From Agrobacterium genomosp. 13 str. CFBP 6927 (GTDB taxonomy: Bacteria; Pseudomonadota; Alphaproteobacteria; Rhizobiales; Rhizobiaceae): 64,000 nucleotides of DNA. Position numbers and translations under genes: made by a program. A model generated the notes under the pieces. The model made no database searches. It saw nothing but the letters and a program-made list of their open reading frames with translations, and was not told the origin of the DNA. This document shows, one piece after another, positions 37,645 through 48,507 of this stretch (positions within the stretch are counted from its first letter, which is position 1; each line of letters starts with the position of its first letter). The stretch lies in contig LT009756.1 of NCBI GenBank assembly GCA_900012615.1, forward strand, positions 2,826,325 through 2,890,324, in the 5' to 3' direction.

Positions 37645-37845
37645 ATGCAGGATGCAGACAATGACAACGGCGCGGAAATGGCGAAGCGGCTTTCGCCGGC
37701 GGCGGAACGCGCATTGAAGGAAGCGGAAGAGCGCCGCAAACAGCAGGCGGATCTTCAATTACCACCGGAAACCGGTGGCCGCGGCGGCGCAGAACCCGTT
37801 CGTTTCGGTGACTATGAAATAAAAGGTCGGGCGATCGATTTTTGA
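37645..37845 (+). CDS. DUF1674 protein, SDHAF4-like
   Basis: A 66-residue protein with the conserved C-terminal motif GGRGGAEPVRFGDYEIKGRAIDF, the hallmark of DUF1674, whose eukaryotic member SDHAF4 assists succinate dehydrogenase flavoprotein maturation. The N-terminal half is charged and helical. A GGGAGG ribosome site precedes the ATG. It is a single gene, divergent from htpX and convergent with parB across a terminator. Bacterial function is inferred by homology. Confidence 0.85.
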   Translation: MQDADNDNGAEMAKRLSPAAERALKEAEERRKQQADLQLPPETGGRGGAEPVRFGDYEIKGRAIDF

Positions 37846-37857
37846 TCGGTAAAACAA

Positions 37858-37885
37858 AAAATACCCGCTAAAAGCGGGTATTTTT
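37858..37885. terminator. Bidirectional terminator between the DUF1674 gene and parB
   Basis: AAATACCCGC and GCGGGTATTT form a stem with a TAAAA loop, flanked by A and T runs. It suits both convergent genes. Confidence 0.85.
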
Positions 37886-37905
37886 CAATAAAAACAGATG
37901 CTTAC

Positions 37906-38787
37906 TTATTTCTGTTCCAAAAGTCGGCAGACCGCTTCCAGTTGCTCCAGTGTACGGTAGCCAATACGGATTTGTCCGGAACCGCCTTTGTGGCTGATCT
38001 TCACATCAAGACCAAGGGCGTCGGATAGGCTGCGTTCCAGCGCAATGGTATCGGAGTCCTTCTCGGCAGCCGGACGCTTCTCGGTAACATCGCCCTGCGA
38101 CTTGATATCATTTTGCGCAAGACGTTCGGCATCACGCACCGAGAGACCCTTGGAGACGATGGTCTTCGCCAAAGTCGCCGGATCGGACGTCGACACCAGC
38201 GCTCGCGCATGACCGGCGGAAAGCGACCCGTCTGCCAACATATCGCGCACCGGATCGGGGAGCTTCAGCAATCGCAAGCTATTTGCAACATGACTTCGGC
38301 TTTTGCCGATGATTTCACCGAGATCGTTCTGGGTGTAACCATGTTCGGCAATCAGCTGTTCGTAACCCATTGCCTCTTCAAGCGGATTAAGGTCGGAACG
38401 CTGCACGTTTTCGACAATCGCCAGCTCCAGGGCCGTGCGATCGTCCACATCACGAACGATGACCGGCACATCCGTAAAACCAGCCAGCTGCGCCGCGCGC
38501 CAGCGCCGTTCACCGGCGATAATCTCGTAGCGGTTGACGCCAACCGTTCGCACCACCACAGGCTGAACAATTCCATGCTGACGAATGGATGCGGCAAGAT
38601 CCTGCAGCTCATTCTCATCAAAATGACGGCGTGGGTTTCTCTGGCTTCGGGCAATGAACTCAATCGGAATGGTGCGATCAGCGTTGACGGCGCGCTGCGG
38701 CTCACCCACTGGCACCGGTTGATCCATTTCTCCGATCAGCGCCGCAAGACCACGCCCGAGCCGACGCTTGGAAAGATCATCACTCAT
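37906..38787 (-). CDS. parB: Chromosome partitioning protein ParB
   Basis: ParB (293 residues) binds parS and loads onto DNA as a CTP-dependent clamp. The N-terminal segment is followed by the ParB/Srx core with RSQRNPRRHFDENEL near residue 47, GERRWRAAQLAGF near residue 91 and ENVQRSDLNPLEEA. Next is the helix-turn-helix (YTQNDLGEIIGKSRSHVANSL) near residues 151-171 and a C-terminal dimerisation end. It follows parA by 30 bp. Six parS-like sites lie in this window. Confidence 0.96.
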   Translation of the reverse strand: MSDDLSKRRLGRGLAALIGEMDQPVPVGEPQRAVNADRTIPIEFIARSQRNPRRHFDENELQDLAASIRQHGIVQPVVVRTVGVNRYEIIAGERRWRAAQLAGFTDVPVIVRDVDDRTALELAIVENVQRSDLNPLEEAMGYEQLIAEHGYTQNDLGEIIGKSRSHVANSLRLLKLPDPVRDMLADGSLSAGHARALVSTSDPATLAKTIVSKGLSVRDAERLAQNDIKSQGDVTEKRPAAEKDSDTIALERSLSDALGLDVKISHKGGSGQIRIGYRTLEQLEAVCRLLEQK

Positions 38788-38817
38788 AAGATATTACTCC
38801 ATACATTCCGGTGAACG

Positions 38818-39612
38818 TCACGCGGCCTTGCGCAGACGCTCTCTCTGGATCACTTCAGATGCCAGCTGCAAATAGGCTTGGCTACCGGCACATTTGAGGT
38901 CGTAAAGAATTGCTGGCTTACCATAAGACGGCGCTTCGGAAACACGAACATTACGCGGAATAAGCGTGTGGTAAACCTTCTCGCCCAGATGCGTCCGCAC
39001 ATCGGTAACGACCTGTTGCGCTAGGTTGTTGCGCGCATCAAACATCGTCAGGACGATACCCTGAATATCCAGCTGCGGATTAACCGAGCCCCTTATCTGA
39101 CTTACCGTATCCAGCAACTGGCTGAGACCTTCCAGTGCGAAGAACTCACACTGCAACGGCACCAGCACGGAGTGGGCAGCCGTCATAGCATTCATGGTCA
39201 GGAGGTTAAAAGAGGGCGGGCAGTCAACGAGGATATAGGAATAAGCTCTGGCCTCCGGCGTTTCCATGGCAGCGCGCAGCAGAAATACACGATTATTGAC
39301 ATTCGCGACCTGCATTTCGAAGCCGAGCAAATCCATCGTCGAAGGAACGATGTCCAAGTTCGGAACCGCCGTCGGAACCGCGACTTCGGTGATGCCATTA
39401 TCACCCACCAGGAGATCGTAAGACGACAATTTGCGCTCTTTACGATCGATACCAAGCCCGGTGCTGGCATTGCCCTGCGGATCAAGATCAATGATCAACA
39501 CGCGCTCGCCGATCGCCGCCAATGCCGTCGCCAGATTGATGGCCGTCGTTGTTTTGCCAACGCCGCCCTTCTGGTTTGCAACTGCGATAATCCGATTTTT
39601 CTCAAAGCTCAT
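38818..39612 (-). CDS. parA: Chromosome partitioning ATPase ParA
   Basis: ParA is a Walker-type ATPase (264 residues) that moves ParB-parS complexes. The deviant Walker A, NQKGGVGKTTTAINLA, lies near residue 13 with its signature lysine; DLDPQGNASTGLG near residue 42 and LVDCPPSFNLLT near residue 127 complete the nucleotide site. It has no N-terminal DNA-binding extension, so it is the chromosomal short form. It is followed by parB. Confidence 0.96.
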   Translation of the reverse strand: MSFEKNRIIAVANQKGGVGKTTTAINLATALAAIGERVLIIDLDPQGNASTGLGIDRKERKLSSYDLLVGDNGITEVAVPTAVPNLDIVPSTMDLLGFEMQVANVNNRVFLLRAAMETPEARAYSYILVDCPPSFNLLTMNAMTAAHSVLVPLQCEFFALEGLSQLLDTVSQIRGSVNPQLDIQGIVLTMFDARNNLAQQVVTDVRTHLGEKVYHTLIPRNVRVSEAPSYGKPAILYDLKCAGSQAYLQLASEVIQRERLRKAA

Positions 39613-39631
39613 GCCGCACCCGGTCAGTTCG

Positions 39632-40249
39632 TCAGTGCCTTAAAATGAGGTTTCTGATTTCAAGAACAACAGAATCTGCCTCAATGACACTCTGATGTTT
39701 TACCAGATCAAACTGCCAGCGGCCATGCGCTTTCTGCACTTCGGAATCATAATCCCGGCCTTTATTAAAATAGGCCTTGAGATGCGGATTATTCTTCGCC
39801 CAAGGATGGATATAGTCGAACAGCAAATCCAGCTCCGCAAGTGCTCTTGCGGAAACGGCGTCACAGTCTTTTACCGATTGAGGCGCTTTTTCAATCCTGA
39901 CTGGATGAACGGAGCCTCTTGCGCCGGTTTCCTTCAGCGCAATGCGCAGGAAAGCTGCTTTTTTATTGTTGCTTTCGACGAGATCAACCCAGCCATCGCC
40001 GAGCTCGGCCAGGAAAATCGCGGTGATGACGCCGGGAAATCCACCGCCGCTGCCGAGATCGATCCACTTTTTAGGTTCAGGGGAAAGCTGAAATATCTGC
40101 GCGCTATCGGCCACATGCCGGCTCCACAGCTCAGTAAGAGTCGAAGGCGCCACCAGATTTGTGGTTTTATTCCACTTCTTGAAAAGCTCGACAAAGTGCT
40201 CGAGTCTTTCCTGTGTTTCACGTGAAACACTCTGGCCGTTTATCTTCAT
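39632..40249 (-). CDS. rsmG: 16S rRNA m7G527 methyltransferase (RsmG/GidB)
   Basis: A SAM-dependent rRNA methyltransferase of 205 residues. The SAM motif [17 protein letters not shown] lies near residue 65, with [13 protein letters not shown] near residue 91. Residues 7-12 (SVSRET) are encoded by a perfect parS site, so the N-terminal protein sequence is set in part by a ParB-binding site. It ends 20 bp before parA. Confidence 0.95.
   Translation of the reverse strand: MKINGQSVSRETQERLEHFVELFKKWNKTTNLVAPSTLTELWSRHVADSAQIFQLSPEPKKWIDLGSGGGFPGVITAIFLAELGDGWVDLVESNNKKAAFLRIALKETGARGSVHPVRIEKAPQSVKDCDAVSARALAELDLLFDYIHPWAKNNPHLKAYFNKGRDYDSEVQKAHGRWQFDLVKHQSVIEADSVVLEIRNLILRH
40214..40229. other. 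parS: Perfect parS site inside rsmG
   Basis: TGTTTCACGTGAAACA is an exact match to the universal bacterial parS palindrome. It lies in the first codons of rsmG, about 2 kb from parA/parB and 6.5 kb from the predicted origin. Confidence 0.93.
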
Positions 40250-40260
40250 AGTCCGACTCG

Positions 40261-42144
40261 CTATTGGTGCATGCGCATTTTTTCATTTCGCGTTGCAGAG
40301 CTTTTCCGCAGCAGTGCGAGTAGCAGCGATATAGCAGCAGGCGTCATACCGTCAACACGGGCAGCCTGTGCAATGTTTTCAGGACGCGCCTTTTCCAGCT
40401 TTTGTTTCAATTCGTTGGAAAGGCCGGACAAGGTCTGAAAATCAAAATCATCGGGGATTTTTCTATCCTCGTCTCGCTTGATATCGACAATATCTGCGCT
40501 CTGGCGCTGCATATAGACAGCATAACTGGCCTCAATTTGCAGAACCTCAGAAACTTTGCTGTCAATCGATCGCAACTCCGGCCAATGCACAGCAAGCGTC
40601 TCCAGGCTCATCTCGGGGTAGGCGAGCAATTCATATACCGTGCGGCGCTGGCCATCCTGATTCAACTTCAATCCCTGCTTTGCCGCCTGAGACGGGCTGA
40701 TCGACATGTTTTTCATCAGCTCCCGCCCATTATCGAGATTCGAGAGGAAACCCGAGAAGCGCTCTTGCCTCTCACGACCAATGATGCCGGCAGCTTCACC
40801 AATAGGTGTTAGCCGCAGGTCGGCATTATCGACGCGCAGCGAAAGTCGATATTCCGCTCTCGATGTGAACATGCGATAGGGTTCGCTGACACCTTTTGAG
40901 GTTAAGTCATCGATCATCACGCCGATGTAAGATTCCGTGCGGCTGAAATAAATCGCGTCAGCATCGCCAGCATAAAGCGAAGCGTTCAGCCCGGCCACAA
41001 GACCCTGAGCTGCGGCTTCTTCATAACCCGTCGTTCCATTGATCTGCCCGGCAAGAAACAAACCCGGAATTTTACGGCATTCCAGAGAGGGTTTAAGCTC
41101 CCGCGGATCGACATAGTCATATTCAATCGCGTAACCCGGCTGAAGAATAGAAACTCTTTCGAGGCCCGGTATGGTGCGGATAAATTGTTCCTGAACGAAT
41201 GCCGGAAGCGACGTCGAAATTCCGTTTGGGTAGATGGTATGATCGTCCAGCCCTTCCGGTTCCAAAAATATCTGATGGCCATCGCGTTCGCCAAACCGGG
41301 TGATTTTGTCCTCTATCGACGGGCAATATCGCGGGCCTACTCCTTCGATCTGCCCCGAATACATCGCCGAGAGGTGAATATTGTCCTGAATGATCTTATG
41401 CCCGGCCGGGGTCGTCCGGGTCACACCGCATTCGATCTGCGGATTGAGAATGTGATCCGTCATGAAGGAGAAAGGGATGGGATCCTCGTCAGCCGCCTGT
41501 CGATCCACCGCATTCCAGTCAATCGTACGGCCGTCGAGCCGGGCAGGGGTTCCCGTCTTCAAGCGGCCCATGGCAAGACCCAGACGCGAGAGCGTTTGCG
41601 AGAGGCCGAGAGATGGTTCTTCACCAACGCGACCGGCGGGAATCTTTTCGGAGCCGATATGAATGAGGCCACGCAAGAAAGTACCACTGGTAAGCACAAC
41701 GGCGCCGCAATGAATCCGGCTACCATTTGCCATGATAACAGCAGAAACACGATCACCAGCCATTTCGATATCGAAAGCATCGCCTTCAATAATCGTCAAA
41801 TTCTCTATTGCACTGATTTCGCGCTGCATGGCCTCGCGATAAAGACGTCGATCGGCCTGCGTGCGAGGACCGCGGACGGCCGGACCTTTTTTGCGATTGA
41901 GCATACGGAACTGAATGCCTGCAGCATCCGCAACGCGGCCCATCAGCCCATCCAATGCGTCGATTTCTCGAACGAGATGTCCCTTACCAAGACCCCCGAT
42001 CGCCGGGTTGCAGGACATGACGCCAATCGTTTCGCGCTTATGGGTAACGAGAGCGGTTTTAGCGCCATGTCGCGCAGCCGCAGCCGCAGCCTCGCTGCCG
42101 GCATGGCCGCCCCCGATAACAATGACATCGAATGACTGGTGCAT
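40261..42144 (-). CDS. mnmG: tRNA uridine-34 carboxymethylaminomethyl enzyme MnmG (GidA)
   Basis: The FAD-binding partner of MnmE in wobble-uridine modification. It is 627 residues from ATG 42144; an in-frame ATG at 42168 is possible. FAD binding is shown by [20 protein letters not shown] at the N-terminus. The two conserved cysteine regions [14 protein letters not shown] and the later segment with CRKIPGL are visible, and the C-terminal helical domain is intact. It is 12 bp upstream of rsmG. A parS-like site lies between it and mnmE. Confidence 0.95.
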   Translation of the reverse strand: MHQSFDVIVIGGGHAGSEAAAAAARHGAKTALVTHKRETIGVMSCNPAIGGLGKGHLVREIDALDGLMGRVADAAGIQFRMLNRKKGPAVRGPRTQADRRLYREAMQREISAIENLTIIEGDAFDIEMAGDRVSAVIMANGSRIHCGAVVLTSGTFLRGLIHIGSEKIPAGRVGEEPSLGLSQTLSRLGLAMGRLKTGTPARLDGRTIDWNAVDRQAADEDPIPFSFMTDHILNPQIECGVTRTTPAGHKIIQDNIHLSAMYSGQIEGVGPRYCPSIEDKITRFGERDGHQIFLEPEGLDDHTIYPNGISTSLPAFVQEQFIRTIPGLERVSILQPGYAIEYDYVDPRELKPSLECRKIPGLFLAGQINGTTGYEEAAAQGLVAGLNASLYAGDADAIYFSRTESYIGVMIDDLTSKGVSEPYRMFTSRAEYRLSLRVDNADLRLTPIGEAAGIIGRERQERFSGFLSNLDNGRELMKNMSISPSQAAKQGLKLNQDGQRRTVYELLAYPEMSLETLAVHWPELRSIDSKVSEVLQIEASYAVYMQRQSADIVDIKRDEDRKIPDDFDFQTLSGLSNELKQKLEKARPENIAQAARVDGMTPAAISLLLALLRKSSATRNEKMRMHQ

Positions 42145-42191
42145 ATCCCTGCGCCCTATCTTATTCATCAGCTTCGCCGCATCGCAGCCAA

Positions 42192-42207
42192 TGTTTCACG
42201 TGAATCA
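42192..42207. other. parS: parS-like site, 1 mismatch
   Basis: TGTTTCACGTGAATCA differs from the consensus at one base. It lies in the short gap between mnmE and mnmG. Confidence 0.8.
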
Positions 42208-43533
42208 TTTTCCAATGCAGAATTCCGAGAAGATTACGCCAAGCAAATCTTCCACATCCACGCGGCCCGTAATACGTCCGAGCGAGGTCGCCGCGAGCCT
42301 CAAATATTCAGACCTTATCGCAAGGTCCATGGCTTCGGAATGGAGCGCATCACTAACATAATTCAGCGTCTCTTCAAGGCGTTTTTTATGGCGCGCACGC
42401 GCGGGAACCAATGTTTGTCCAGCGCCGACACGTTTCTCGATCTCACGCTTGATCGCTGCACGCAGCTCATCCAGGCCGAGCCCTTCCCGCGCCGAAATAG
42501 ACAGGTCAAAGCTCGCTTCAGCAAAAGGAGAAAGCGCCGATTTGGTTCGCACCTGCAAAAGACGCTGGTTCGCGAAGGAGGTTAAGGATTGTTTCGGAAT
42601 CGAATCGTTATCCCGCAACAACAGGATGAGATCGGCGGTTTCCGCCGTCAGAACCGCGCGCCTAACGCCCTCCTGTTCGACCACATCCTGCGTATCGCGG
42701 ATTCCCGCTGTATCGAATATCCGAACCAGATAGCCATCCAGATTGATATCGACGCTTAGAACATCTCTGGTGGTGCCAGCTATGTCGGTCACAATGGCCA
42801 CGTCACGGCCGCTCAAGGCGTTCAGAAGAGTGGACTTACCCGCATTGGGTTCCCCGACCAACGCCACCTTGAAGCCGTCACGGATGATCTCACTATTCCC
42901 GCCGCTCCGAAGATGAACGGCAATTTCATCCCTAAGCTCAGATACTGAGTGCCAGACCTGGGACGCGACGGAGTCCGGGATGTCATCTTCATCGGCGAAA
43001 TCGAGTTCCGCCTCGATCAACGCGCGGGCGCGAGTCAAACGGTTTGCCCAGCCATCATAAAGGGCCGACAATTTACCCGTACTCTGCTCCACCGCCAGGC
43101 GTCGCTGCATTTCCGTTTCCGCCTGCAACAGATCCGCAAGCCCCTCGATTTCGAGAAGGTCCATCTTGCCGTTCTCAAATGCGCGGCGGGAGAATTCACC
43201 CGCATCCGCAGGCCGGAGCCCCCGATGATTTTCGAGTTCGGAAAAAATTGAAGCCATAACGGCGCGACTGCCGTGACTGTGAATCTCGACGCAGTCCTCA
43301 CCCGTAAAGGAATTTGGGGCAGGAAAAACAACCGTCAGCGCCTGATCGATTATATCTTCATTTCGATCCCGAATCGAACTCAGCGTGACCTGTCGGGGAG
43401 CAGGAAGCGCACGGCCGGTCAATATTCCCAGAGCCTCAAAGGCTTTTGGTCCGCTGATCCTGATGATGGCGACACCAGCCGGCAAAGCGCCGCTTGAAAG
43501 TGCGTAGATCGTATCGGCGGAAGCTGACATCAC
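42205..43533 (-). CDS. mnmE: tRNA modification GTPase MnmE (TrmE)
   Basis: A GTPase of 442 residues that works with MnmG. The N-terminal tetrahydrofolate-binding domain starts DTIYALSSGALPAGVAIIRISG. The G domain has P-loop GEPNAGKSTLLNALSG near residue 224 and DIAGTTRDV near residue 244. The final residues CIGK hold the conserved C-(I/L/V)-GK cysteine. A terminator separates it from rho upstream. Confidence 0.96.
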   Translation of the reverse strand: MMSASADTIYALSSGALPAGVAIIRISGPKAFEALGILTGRALPAPRQVTLSSIRDRNEDIIDQALTVVFPAPNSFTGEDCVEIHSHGSRAVMASIFSELENHRGLRPADAGEFSRRAFENGKMDLLEIEGLADLLQAETEMQRRLAVEQSTGKLSALYDGWANRLTRARALIEAELDFADEDDIPDSVASQVWHSVSELRDEIAVHLRSGGNSEIIRDGFKVALVGEPNAGKSTLLNALSGRDVAIVTDIAGTTRDVLSVDINLDGYLVRIFDTAGIRDTQDVVEQEGVRRAVLTAETADLILLLRDNDSIPKQSLTSFANQRLLQVRTKSALSPFAEASFDLSISAREGLGLDELRAAIKREIEKRVGAGQTLVPARARHKKRLEETLNYVSDALHSEAMDLAIRSEYLRLAATSLGRITGRVDVEDLLGVIFSEFCIGK

Positions 43534-43552
43534 TCACCTCGTTTAAACAGTC

Positions 43553-43582
43553 AAGCCGCATCCGAACAAACGGATGCGGCTT
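43553..43582. terminator. Hairpin terminator after rho
   Basis: AAGCCGCATCCG and CGGATGCGGCTT form a perfect 12-bp stem between the rho stop and the mnmE start. It probably ends most rho transcripts before mnmE. T-rich flanks are weak. Confidence 0.65.
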
Positions 43583-43617
43583 TAAAGTTTGGTCGATGAA
43601 TCCGGCTAAACTCCGGA

Positions 43618-44883
43618 TCAGGTATTCATGGACTCGAAGAAGTCCGAATTGGTCTTGGTCTGCTTGAGCTTGTCGATGAGGAATTCGATGGCGTCCATGG
43701 TTCCCATAGGTGCCAGAATTCGACGAAGTACGAAGATCTTCTGCAGGTCCTGACGCGGCACCAGCAGGTCTTCCTTGCGCGTGCCGGACTTGAGAATATC
43801 GAGCGCCGGGAAGATGCGCTTGTCGGCGACCTTGCGGTCAAGCACGATTTCCGAGTTACCCGTACCCTTGAATTCTTCGAAGATCACTTCATCCATACGG
43901 CTGCCCGTATCAATCAGTGCGGTTGCGATAATCGTCAGCGAACCGCCTTCTTCGATGTTACGTGCGGCACCGAAGAAGCGCTTCGGCCTCTGGAGCGCAT
44001 TGGCGTCCACACCGCCGGTCAGAACCTTGCCGGAAGACGGAACGACCGTATTATAGGCGCGTCCGAGACGAGTGATGGAATCGAGCAGAATGACGACGTC
44101 GCGACCGTGTTCGACCAGGCGCTTGGCCTTCTCGATGACCATTTCAGCGACCTGAACGTGGCGTACGGCGGGTTCGTCAAAGGTGGAGGATACAACCTCG
44201 CCCTTGACCGAACGCTGCATGTCCGTGACTTCCTCAGGACGTTCGTCGATCAGCAGAACGATCAGATAACATTCCGGATGGTTTGCCGTGATGGAATGCG
44301 CGATGTTCTGCAACAGAACGGTTTTACCGGTGCGCGGCGGCGCGACGATCAATCCACGCTGGCCCTTGCCAAGCGGTGCGACGAGGTCGATCACCCGCGA
44401 AGACAGATCCTTCGACGTCGGAACATCGAGTTCCATCTTGAAGCGCTCGTTTGGATAAAGCGGCGTCAAATTGTCGAAGTGAACCTTGTGACGGATCTTT
44501 TCAGGATCGTCGAAATTGATCGTGTTGACCTTGAGAAGCGCGAAATAACGTTCGCCTTCCTTGGGTCCGCGGATCGGGCCTTCGACGGTATCGCCGGTCT
44601 TCAGCGAGAAGCGGCGGATCTGCGAGGGCGAAATATAGATATCATCCGGACCGGGGAGATAATTCGCGTTAGCGGACCGCAGAAAACCGAAACCGTCCTG
44701 CAGGACTTCGACGACGCCTTCGCCGATGATTTCGATGTCCTGGCTCGCGAGAACCTTGAGGATTGCGAACATAAGCTCCTGCTTGCGCATGGTGCTCGCA
44801 TTTTCAACTTCCAGGGATTCAGCAAAAGTCAGCAAGTCGGTAGGCGATTTGCTCTTAAGTTCCTGAAGCTTCATTTCAGCCAT
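43618..44883 (-). CDS. rho: Transcription termination factor Rho
   Basis: Rho is a hexameric RNA helicase, here 421 residues. It has the N-terminal Rho-N helical and cold-shock RNA-binding regions ([29 protein letters not shown]), then the ATPase core with Walker [16 protein letters not shown] near residue 177, [13 protein letters not shown] and [16 protein letters not shown] leader of about 185 bp separates it from hemJ upstream; rho leaders are often autoregulated, but I saw no specific signal there. Confidence 0.97.
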   Translation of the reverse strand: MAEMKLQELKSKSPTDLLTFAESLEVENASTMRKQELMFAILKVLASQDIEIIGEGVVEVLQDGFGFLRSANANYLPGPDDIYISPSQIRRFSLKTGDTVEGPIRGPKEGERYFALLKVNTINFDDPEKIRHKVHFDNLTPLYPNERFKMELDVPTSKDLSSRVIDLVAPLGKGQRGLIVAPPRTGKTVLLQNIAHSITANHPECYLIVLLIDERPEEVTDMQRSVKGEVVSSTFDEPAVRHVQVAEMVIEKAKRLVEHGRDVVILLDSITRLGRAYNTVVPSSGKVLTGGVDANALQRPKRFFGAARNIEEGGSLTIIATALIDTGSRMDEVIFEEFKGTGNSEIVLDRKVADKRIFPALDILKSGTRKEDLLVPRQDLQKIFVLRRILAPMGTMDAIEFLIDKLKQTKTNSDFFESMNT

Positions 44884-45067
44884 GAAGGAAAGACCGTTTG
44901 ATAATGTATTTGGGGGAGGGCGTGTTCGCGAATCAGATGCTGAGGGAGATACCGCAGATGACTGAATAATTCACATGCCACGAAGATGAGTGAAGCGAAA
45001 ATAGCGATTGAACACGGCCGCCGCAAGAGGAAAGCACGAATTCCGCGAAATTTATCGTTACCCCGTC

Positions 45068-45613
45068 TTAACCAAAGGGTTTCACAACCACAAGTATGAC
45101 GATGAGGATCATCAGGACGGTCGGAACCTCATTCATCAACCGCCAGTGACGGGCCGGTCTGGTATTTTCATCCCGCGCGAAACGTTTGGCGCTGCGGGTG
45201 AAATAAACATGGGTGATCGTCAAAATCACGACCAGTCCGATCTTCGCATGCAGCCAGCCGCCGGAAAAACCATAAACCGACCAGGCGAGATAAAGTCCCA
45301 GCACCCAGGATATCATCATCGCCGGATTCATGATGACCTTGATCAGCCGCTGTTCCATCACCTTGAAGGTTTCGGATTGCTGTGAACCGACCGGCGCATC
45401 GGTGTGATAGATGAACAGCCGCGGCAGGTAAAAAATCGCCGCCATCCAGGAAATCACCGCGATGATATGAAGCGCTTTGATCCAGAGATAGAGATCGGCT
45501 GGATCGGCGTAAAACAGCAAGGCGACAAATGCCGCAAAGACACCAAGTGCCACTCCCGCACGAAGTGCGGCCCTGTTTCCCGAACGGGCAGAGATCTGTT
45601 TCTCGTTGCTCAT
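45068..45613 (-). CDS. hemJ: Protoporphyrinogen IX oxidase HemJ
   Basis: A small membrane protein (181 residues) that oxidises protoporphyrinogen IX in heme synthesis. It has about four hydrophobic segments, with conserved [27 protein letters not shown] (His and Trp) near residues 41-67 and a [10 protein letters not shown] segment near residue 117. The start overlaps the hemE stop by 4 bp, and hemE acts three steps earlier in the same pathway. Confidence 0.92.
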   Translation of the reverse strand: MSNEKQISARSGNRAALRAGVALGVFAAFVALLFYADPADLYLWIKALHIIAVISWMAAIFYLPRLFIYHTDAPVGSQQSETFKVMEQRLIKVIMNPAMMISWVLGLYLAWSVYGFSGGWLHAKIGLVVILTITHVYFTRSAKRFARDENTRPARHWRLMNEVPTVLMILIVILVVVKPFG

Positions 45614-46644
45614 GCCCCGGCTCCGTGAGCGCGCACCCGCTGCACCAGCCGCGTGACGTTTTCCGGGTCGGCCTGCGGGGTAATTCCATGACCAAGATTG
45701 AAGATCAGCGGACCCTGTCCGAGCCCCTCTAGCACGGCATCGATGCCATCCTGCAACGCCTTACCGCCCGCCACCATCAGCATCGGGTCCAGATTGCCCT
45801 GCACCGGGCCTTCCTTCTGCAGATCGCGAGCAAAGCTGAGGGGCACAGACCAATCTAGCCCAATGGCGTCTGCACCCGTTTTGCGGCGATAATCTTTCAG
45901 AAGATAACCCGCCCCCTTGGCGAAAGCGATGATCTTTGCGGACGGACGGCGGGCGCGCACCGAGGCAATGATCCGCGCTACGGGCTTTACCGCATAGTCC
46001 TCGAATTCCTTCTCGCCGAGCACGCCGGCCCAGGAATCGAAAATCTGAACCGCATCCGCCCCGGCATCGATCTGCGCCACCAGATAGTCTGCGGAGATAT
46101 CCGCGAGGAAAGCGAGAAGCTTTTCCATCGCAACCGGCTCCTGATAACCGAAGAGCCGCGCTGGCGCCTGGTCAGGCGTTCCGTGCCCAGCAATCATGTA
46201 GGTGGCAACCGTCCAGGGCGCGCCGCAAAATCCGAGAAGCGTCGTCTCATCCGGCAAGGCTGTGCGTAGCCGGGAGACGGTTTCGAAAACAGGCGAAAGA
46301 TGTGTCAAGACATTCGCCGCATCGAGCTTTTCGATACCGCTGACATCGATCGGATCCATCGCCGGACCCTTGCCTTCGCTGAAGGATACGTTGCGATGAA
46401 GCGCATCCGGTATCACCAGAATATCGGAAAAGAGAATGGCGGCGTCGAGCCCGAACCGGCGAATAGGCTGAAGGGTCACTTCGGTCGCCAGTTCGGGATT
46501 ATAACAGAGGTCGAGGAAACTACCGGCGGTCTTGCGCGTTTCCCTGTACTCGGGAAGGTAACGCCCTGCCTGCCGCATCAGCCATATGGGCGGCGGTGTG
46601 ACCGTTTGCCCGTTCAACACCTTTAAAACCTTGCGCTCGCTCAT
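45610..46644 (-). CDS. hemE: Uroporphyrinogen decarboxylase
   Basis: HemE decarboxylates uroporphyrinogen III to coproporphyrinogen III and competes with CobA for that substrate. The signature [20 protein letters not shown] lies near residues 18-37, and [14 protein letters not shown] near residue 134. The length is 344 from ATG 46644; an in-frame start ten codons upstream is less typical. It borders oriC, a synteny known from Caulobacter and relatives. Confidence 0.95.
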   Translation of the reverse strand: MSERKVLKVLNGQTVTPPPIWLMRQAGRYLPEYRETRKTAGSFLDLCYNPELATEVTLQPIRRFGLDAAILFSDILVIPDALHRNVSFSEGKGPAMDPIDVSGIEKLDAANVLTHLSPVFETVSRLRTALPDETTLLGFCGAPWTVATYMIAGHGTPDQAPARLFGYQEPVAMEKLLAFLADISADYLVAQIDAGADAVQIFDSWAGVLGEKEFEDYAVKPVARIIASVRARRPSAKIIAFAKGAGYLLKDYRRKTGADAIGLDWSVPLSFARDLQKEGPVQGNLDPMLMVAGGKALQDGIDAVLEGLGQGPLIFNLGHGITPQADPENVTRLVQRVRAHGAGA

Positions 46645-47054
46645 GCCACCCAACTTCTCAAAAAATAAAATCAAAGAGATTTAAAAGATTTTCTATTTCT
46701 TAGAGTCTGTGGGTAGCAAGGATTAAAATCATTCCAGTCGAAATGCCGCAGTCGAGGAGTGCGACCGGTCTTTGCGGATATCATTTGATAGCCAGTTCTC
46801 CGATAATAAGGAAAACTAAGATTTATTGAATGATTTCATTTATTTAATGCCTATACGGAAAATATCCAGATCTGTGGATAGCCTGGGGAAAATTCTGGAC
46901 AAGTCTTCATTCTTCCAACAATTCACAGGCACGCCGATGGTGATTGAAGCCACTTGCGGATTGTGGAAAAACACCACCTTATTCACGTCGCGGCTCGGCC
47001 TTCAGGACAATTCGGAAGTTTGTCCCGGTTTATCAACAGCGGGAGAAAAACAGC
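46645..47054. other. oriC: Predicted chromosomal origin of replication (oriC)
   Basis: This 410-bp gap lies between hemE and the PPDK-regulator gene, the position of oriC in Caulobacter and, by inference, in rhizobia. AT-rich stretches lie at about 46660-46700 and 46803-46860. DnaA-box-like 9-mers near TTATCCACA are TGTGGATAG (46873-46881, 1 mismatch on the reverse strand), TGTGGAAAA (46962-46970, 1), TTATCAACA (47030-47038, 1) and TGTGGGTAG (46708-46716, 2). A GAGTC CcrM site lies at 46703. Most genes on both sides run away from it. Confidence 0.78.
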
Positions 47055-47876
47055 GTGGAGAACAAAAAAAGCTTCTTCCATTTGCACCTGATTTCGGACT
47101 CGACGGGAGAGACTCTCATGTCGGCGGGCCGCGCCGTCTCGGCCCAGTTTCATGCCTCCATGCCAGTGGAACATGTTTATCCGATGATCAGGAACCAGAA
47201 GCAGCTCGCCCAGGTGGTTGACCTTATCGACAAGGAACCCGGCATCGTCCTCTATACCATCGTTGACCAGCAGCTGGCTGAGTTCCTGGACTTACGCTGC
47301 CATGCGATCGGAGTACCCTGTGTCAACGTCCTCGAGCCGATCATCGGCATTTTTCAGACCTATCTCGGTGCGCCTTCCAGACGGCGGGTCGGAGCGCAGC
47401 ATGTCTTGAATGCGGATTATTTCGCACGGATCGAAGCGCTCAATTTTGCCATGGATCATGATGATGGGCAGATGCCGGAAACCTATGACGAGGCCGATAT
47501 CGTCATTATCGGGATCAGCCGCACATCGAAAACACCGACCAGCATCTATCTCGCCAACAGGGGAATAAAGACCGCCAATATACCCGTCGTTCCGAATGTG
47601 CCCCTGCCTGAAAGCCTTTATGCGGCGACAAGGCCACTGATCGTCGGTCTGGTTGCAACATCTGATCGCATATCGCAGGTGCGTGAAAATCGTGAACTCG
47701 GCGTTACCGGCGGATTTGACAGCGGGCGTTACACGGATCGCGCCACCATCATGGAAGAGCTGAAATATGCGCGGGCGCTCTGTGCCCGCAACAATTGGCC
47801 ACTGATTGATGTTACGCGACGCTCCATCGAGGAAACGGCCGCGGCCATTCTTGCCCTTCGTCCGAGGACACGATAA
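47055..47876 (+). CDS. Pyruvate, phosphate dikinase regulatory protein (kinase/phosphorylase, DUF299)
   Basis: A 273-residue bifunctional regulator that phosphorylates and dephosphorylates PPDK (or PEP synthase). It begins [14 protein letters not shown] and carries the P-loop-like [18 protein letters not shown] near residue 152. The start is GTG, with GGGAG about 9 bases upstream. An in-frame start at 46944 would run through the last DnaA-like boxes and is less likely. It borders oriC on the right. Confidence 0.92.
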   Translation: MENKKSFFHLHLISDSTGETLMSAGRAVSAQFHASMPVEHVYPMIRNQKQLAQVVDLIDKEPGIVLYTIVDQQLAEFLDLRCHAIGVPCVNVLEPIIGIFQTYLGAPSRRRVGAQHVLNADYFARIEALNFAMDHDDGQMPETYDEADIVIIGISRTSKTPTSIYLANRGIKTANIPVVPNVPLPESLYAATRPLIVGLVATSDRISQVRENRELGVTGGFDSGRYTDRATIMEELKYARALCARNNWPLIDVTRRSIEETAAAILALRPRTR

Positions 47877-47907
47877 TCCGGATCGCACCATTCGGAGCAG
47901 ACAGTCG

Positions 47908-48507
47908 ATGAAACAAGAATTGATCCTCGCCTCGTCCAGCGCATCACGCCAGATGCTGATGCGCAATGCTGGGCTGACATTCTCGGCGATTCCCGCGGAT
48001 ATAAACGAGCGCGCGCTCGATGAAGAATTGGAAAGAAATGGCGCCAGTCCCGAGGACGTGGCACTCGAACTTGCCAGGGCCAAGGCGCTCGCGGTCAGTG
48101 CACTCTATCCATCAGCTCTGGTTCTTGGATGTGACCAGACCATGGCGCTTGGCGCCCGTGTTTATCACAAGCCTAAAACCATGCCGGAAGCCGAGGCGCA
48201 CCTGCTGTCATTGTCCGGCAAAACTCACCGGCTGAACAGCGCGGCCGTTCTTGTCCGGGGAGGGGAAGTGTTATGGCAGACTGTCTCCAGCGCCGAGCTC
48301 TCCGTACGGAATTTGAGCACCGAATTTATCTCCCGCCACCTGCAACGGGTCGGGGGAAAGGCCTTGAGCAGCGTTGGCGCCTACCAGCTCGAGGGTGAGG
48401 GAATCCAGCTATTCACCTCAATCGAGGGAGATTATTTCACCATTCTTGGTCTTCCGCTTTTGCCCCTATTAACGAAACTGCGCGACATGGATGTCATCGA
48501 TGGCTGA
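47908..48507 (+). CDS. Maf-like nucleotide pyrophosphatase
   Basis: A 199-residue Maf/HAM1-fold protein that hydrolyses non-canonical or modified nucleoside triphosphates. The N-terminal [19 protein letters not shown] and the GCDQTMAL segment near residue 75 are characteristic. The [26 protein letters not shown] end fits the family. It overlaps aroE by 8 bp and lies 31 bp after the PPDK-regulator gene. Confidence 0.92.
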   Translation: MKQELILASSSASRQMLMRNAGLTFSAIPADINERALDEELERNGASPEDVALELARAKALAVSALYPSALVLGCDQTMALGARVYHKPKTMPEAEAHLLSLSGKTHRLNSAAVLVRGGEVLWQTVSSAELSVRNLSTEFISRHLQRVGGKALSSVGAYQLEGEGIQLFTSIEGDYFTILGLPLLPLLTKLRDMDVIDG

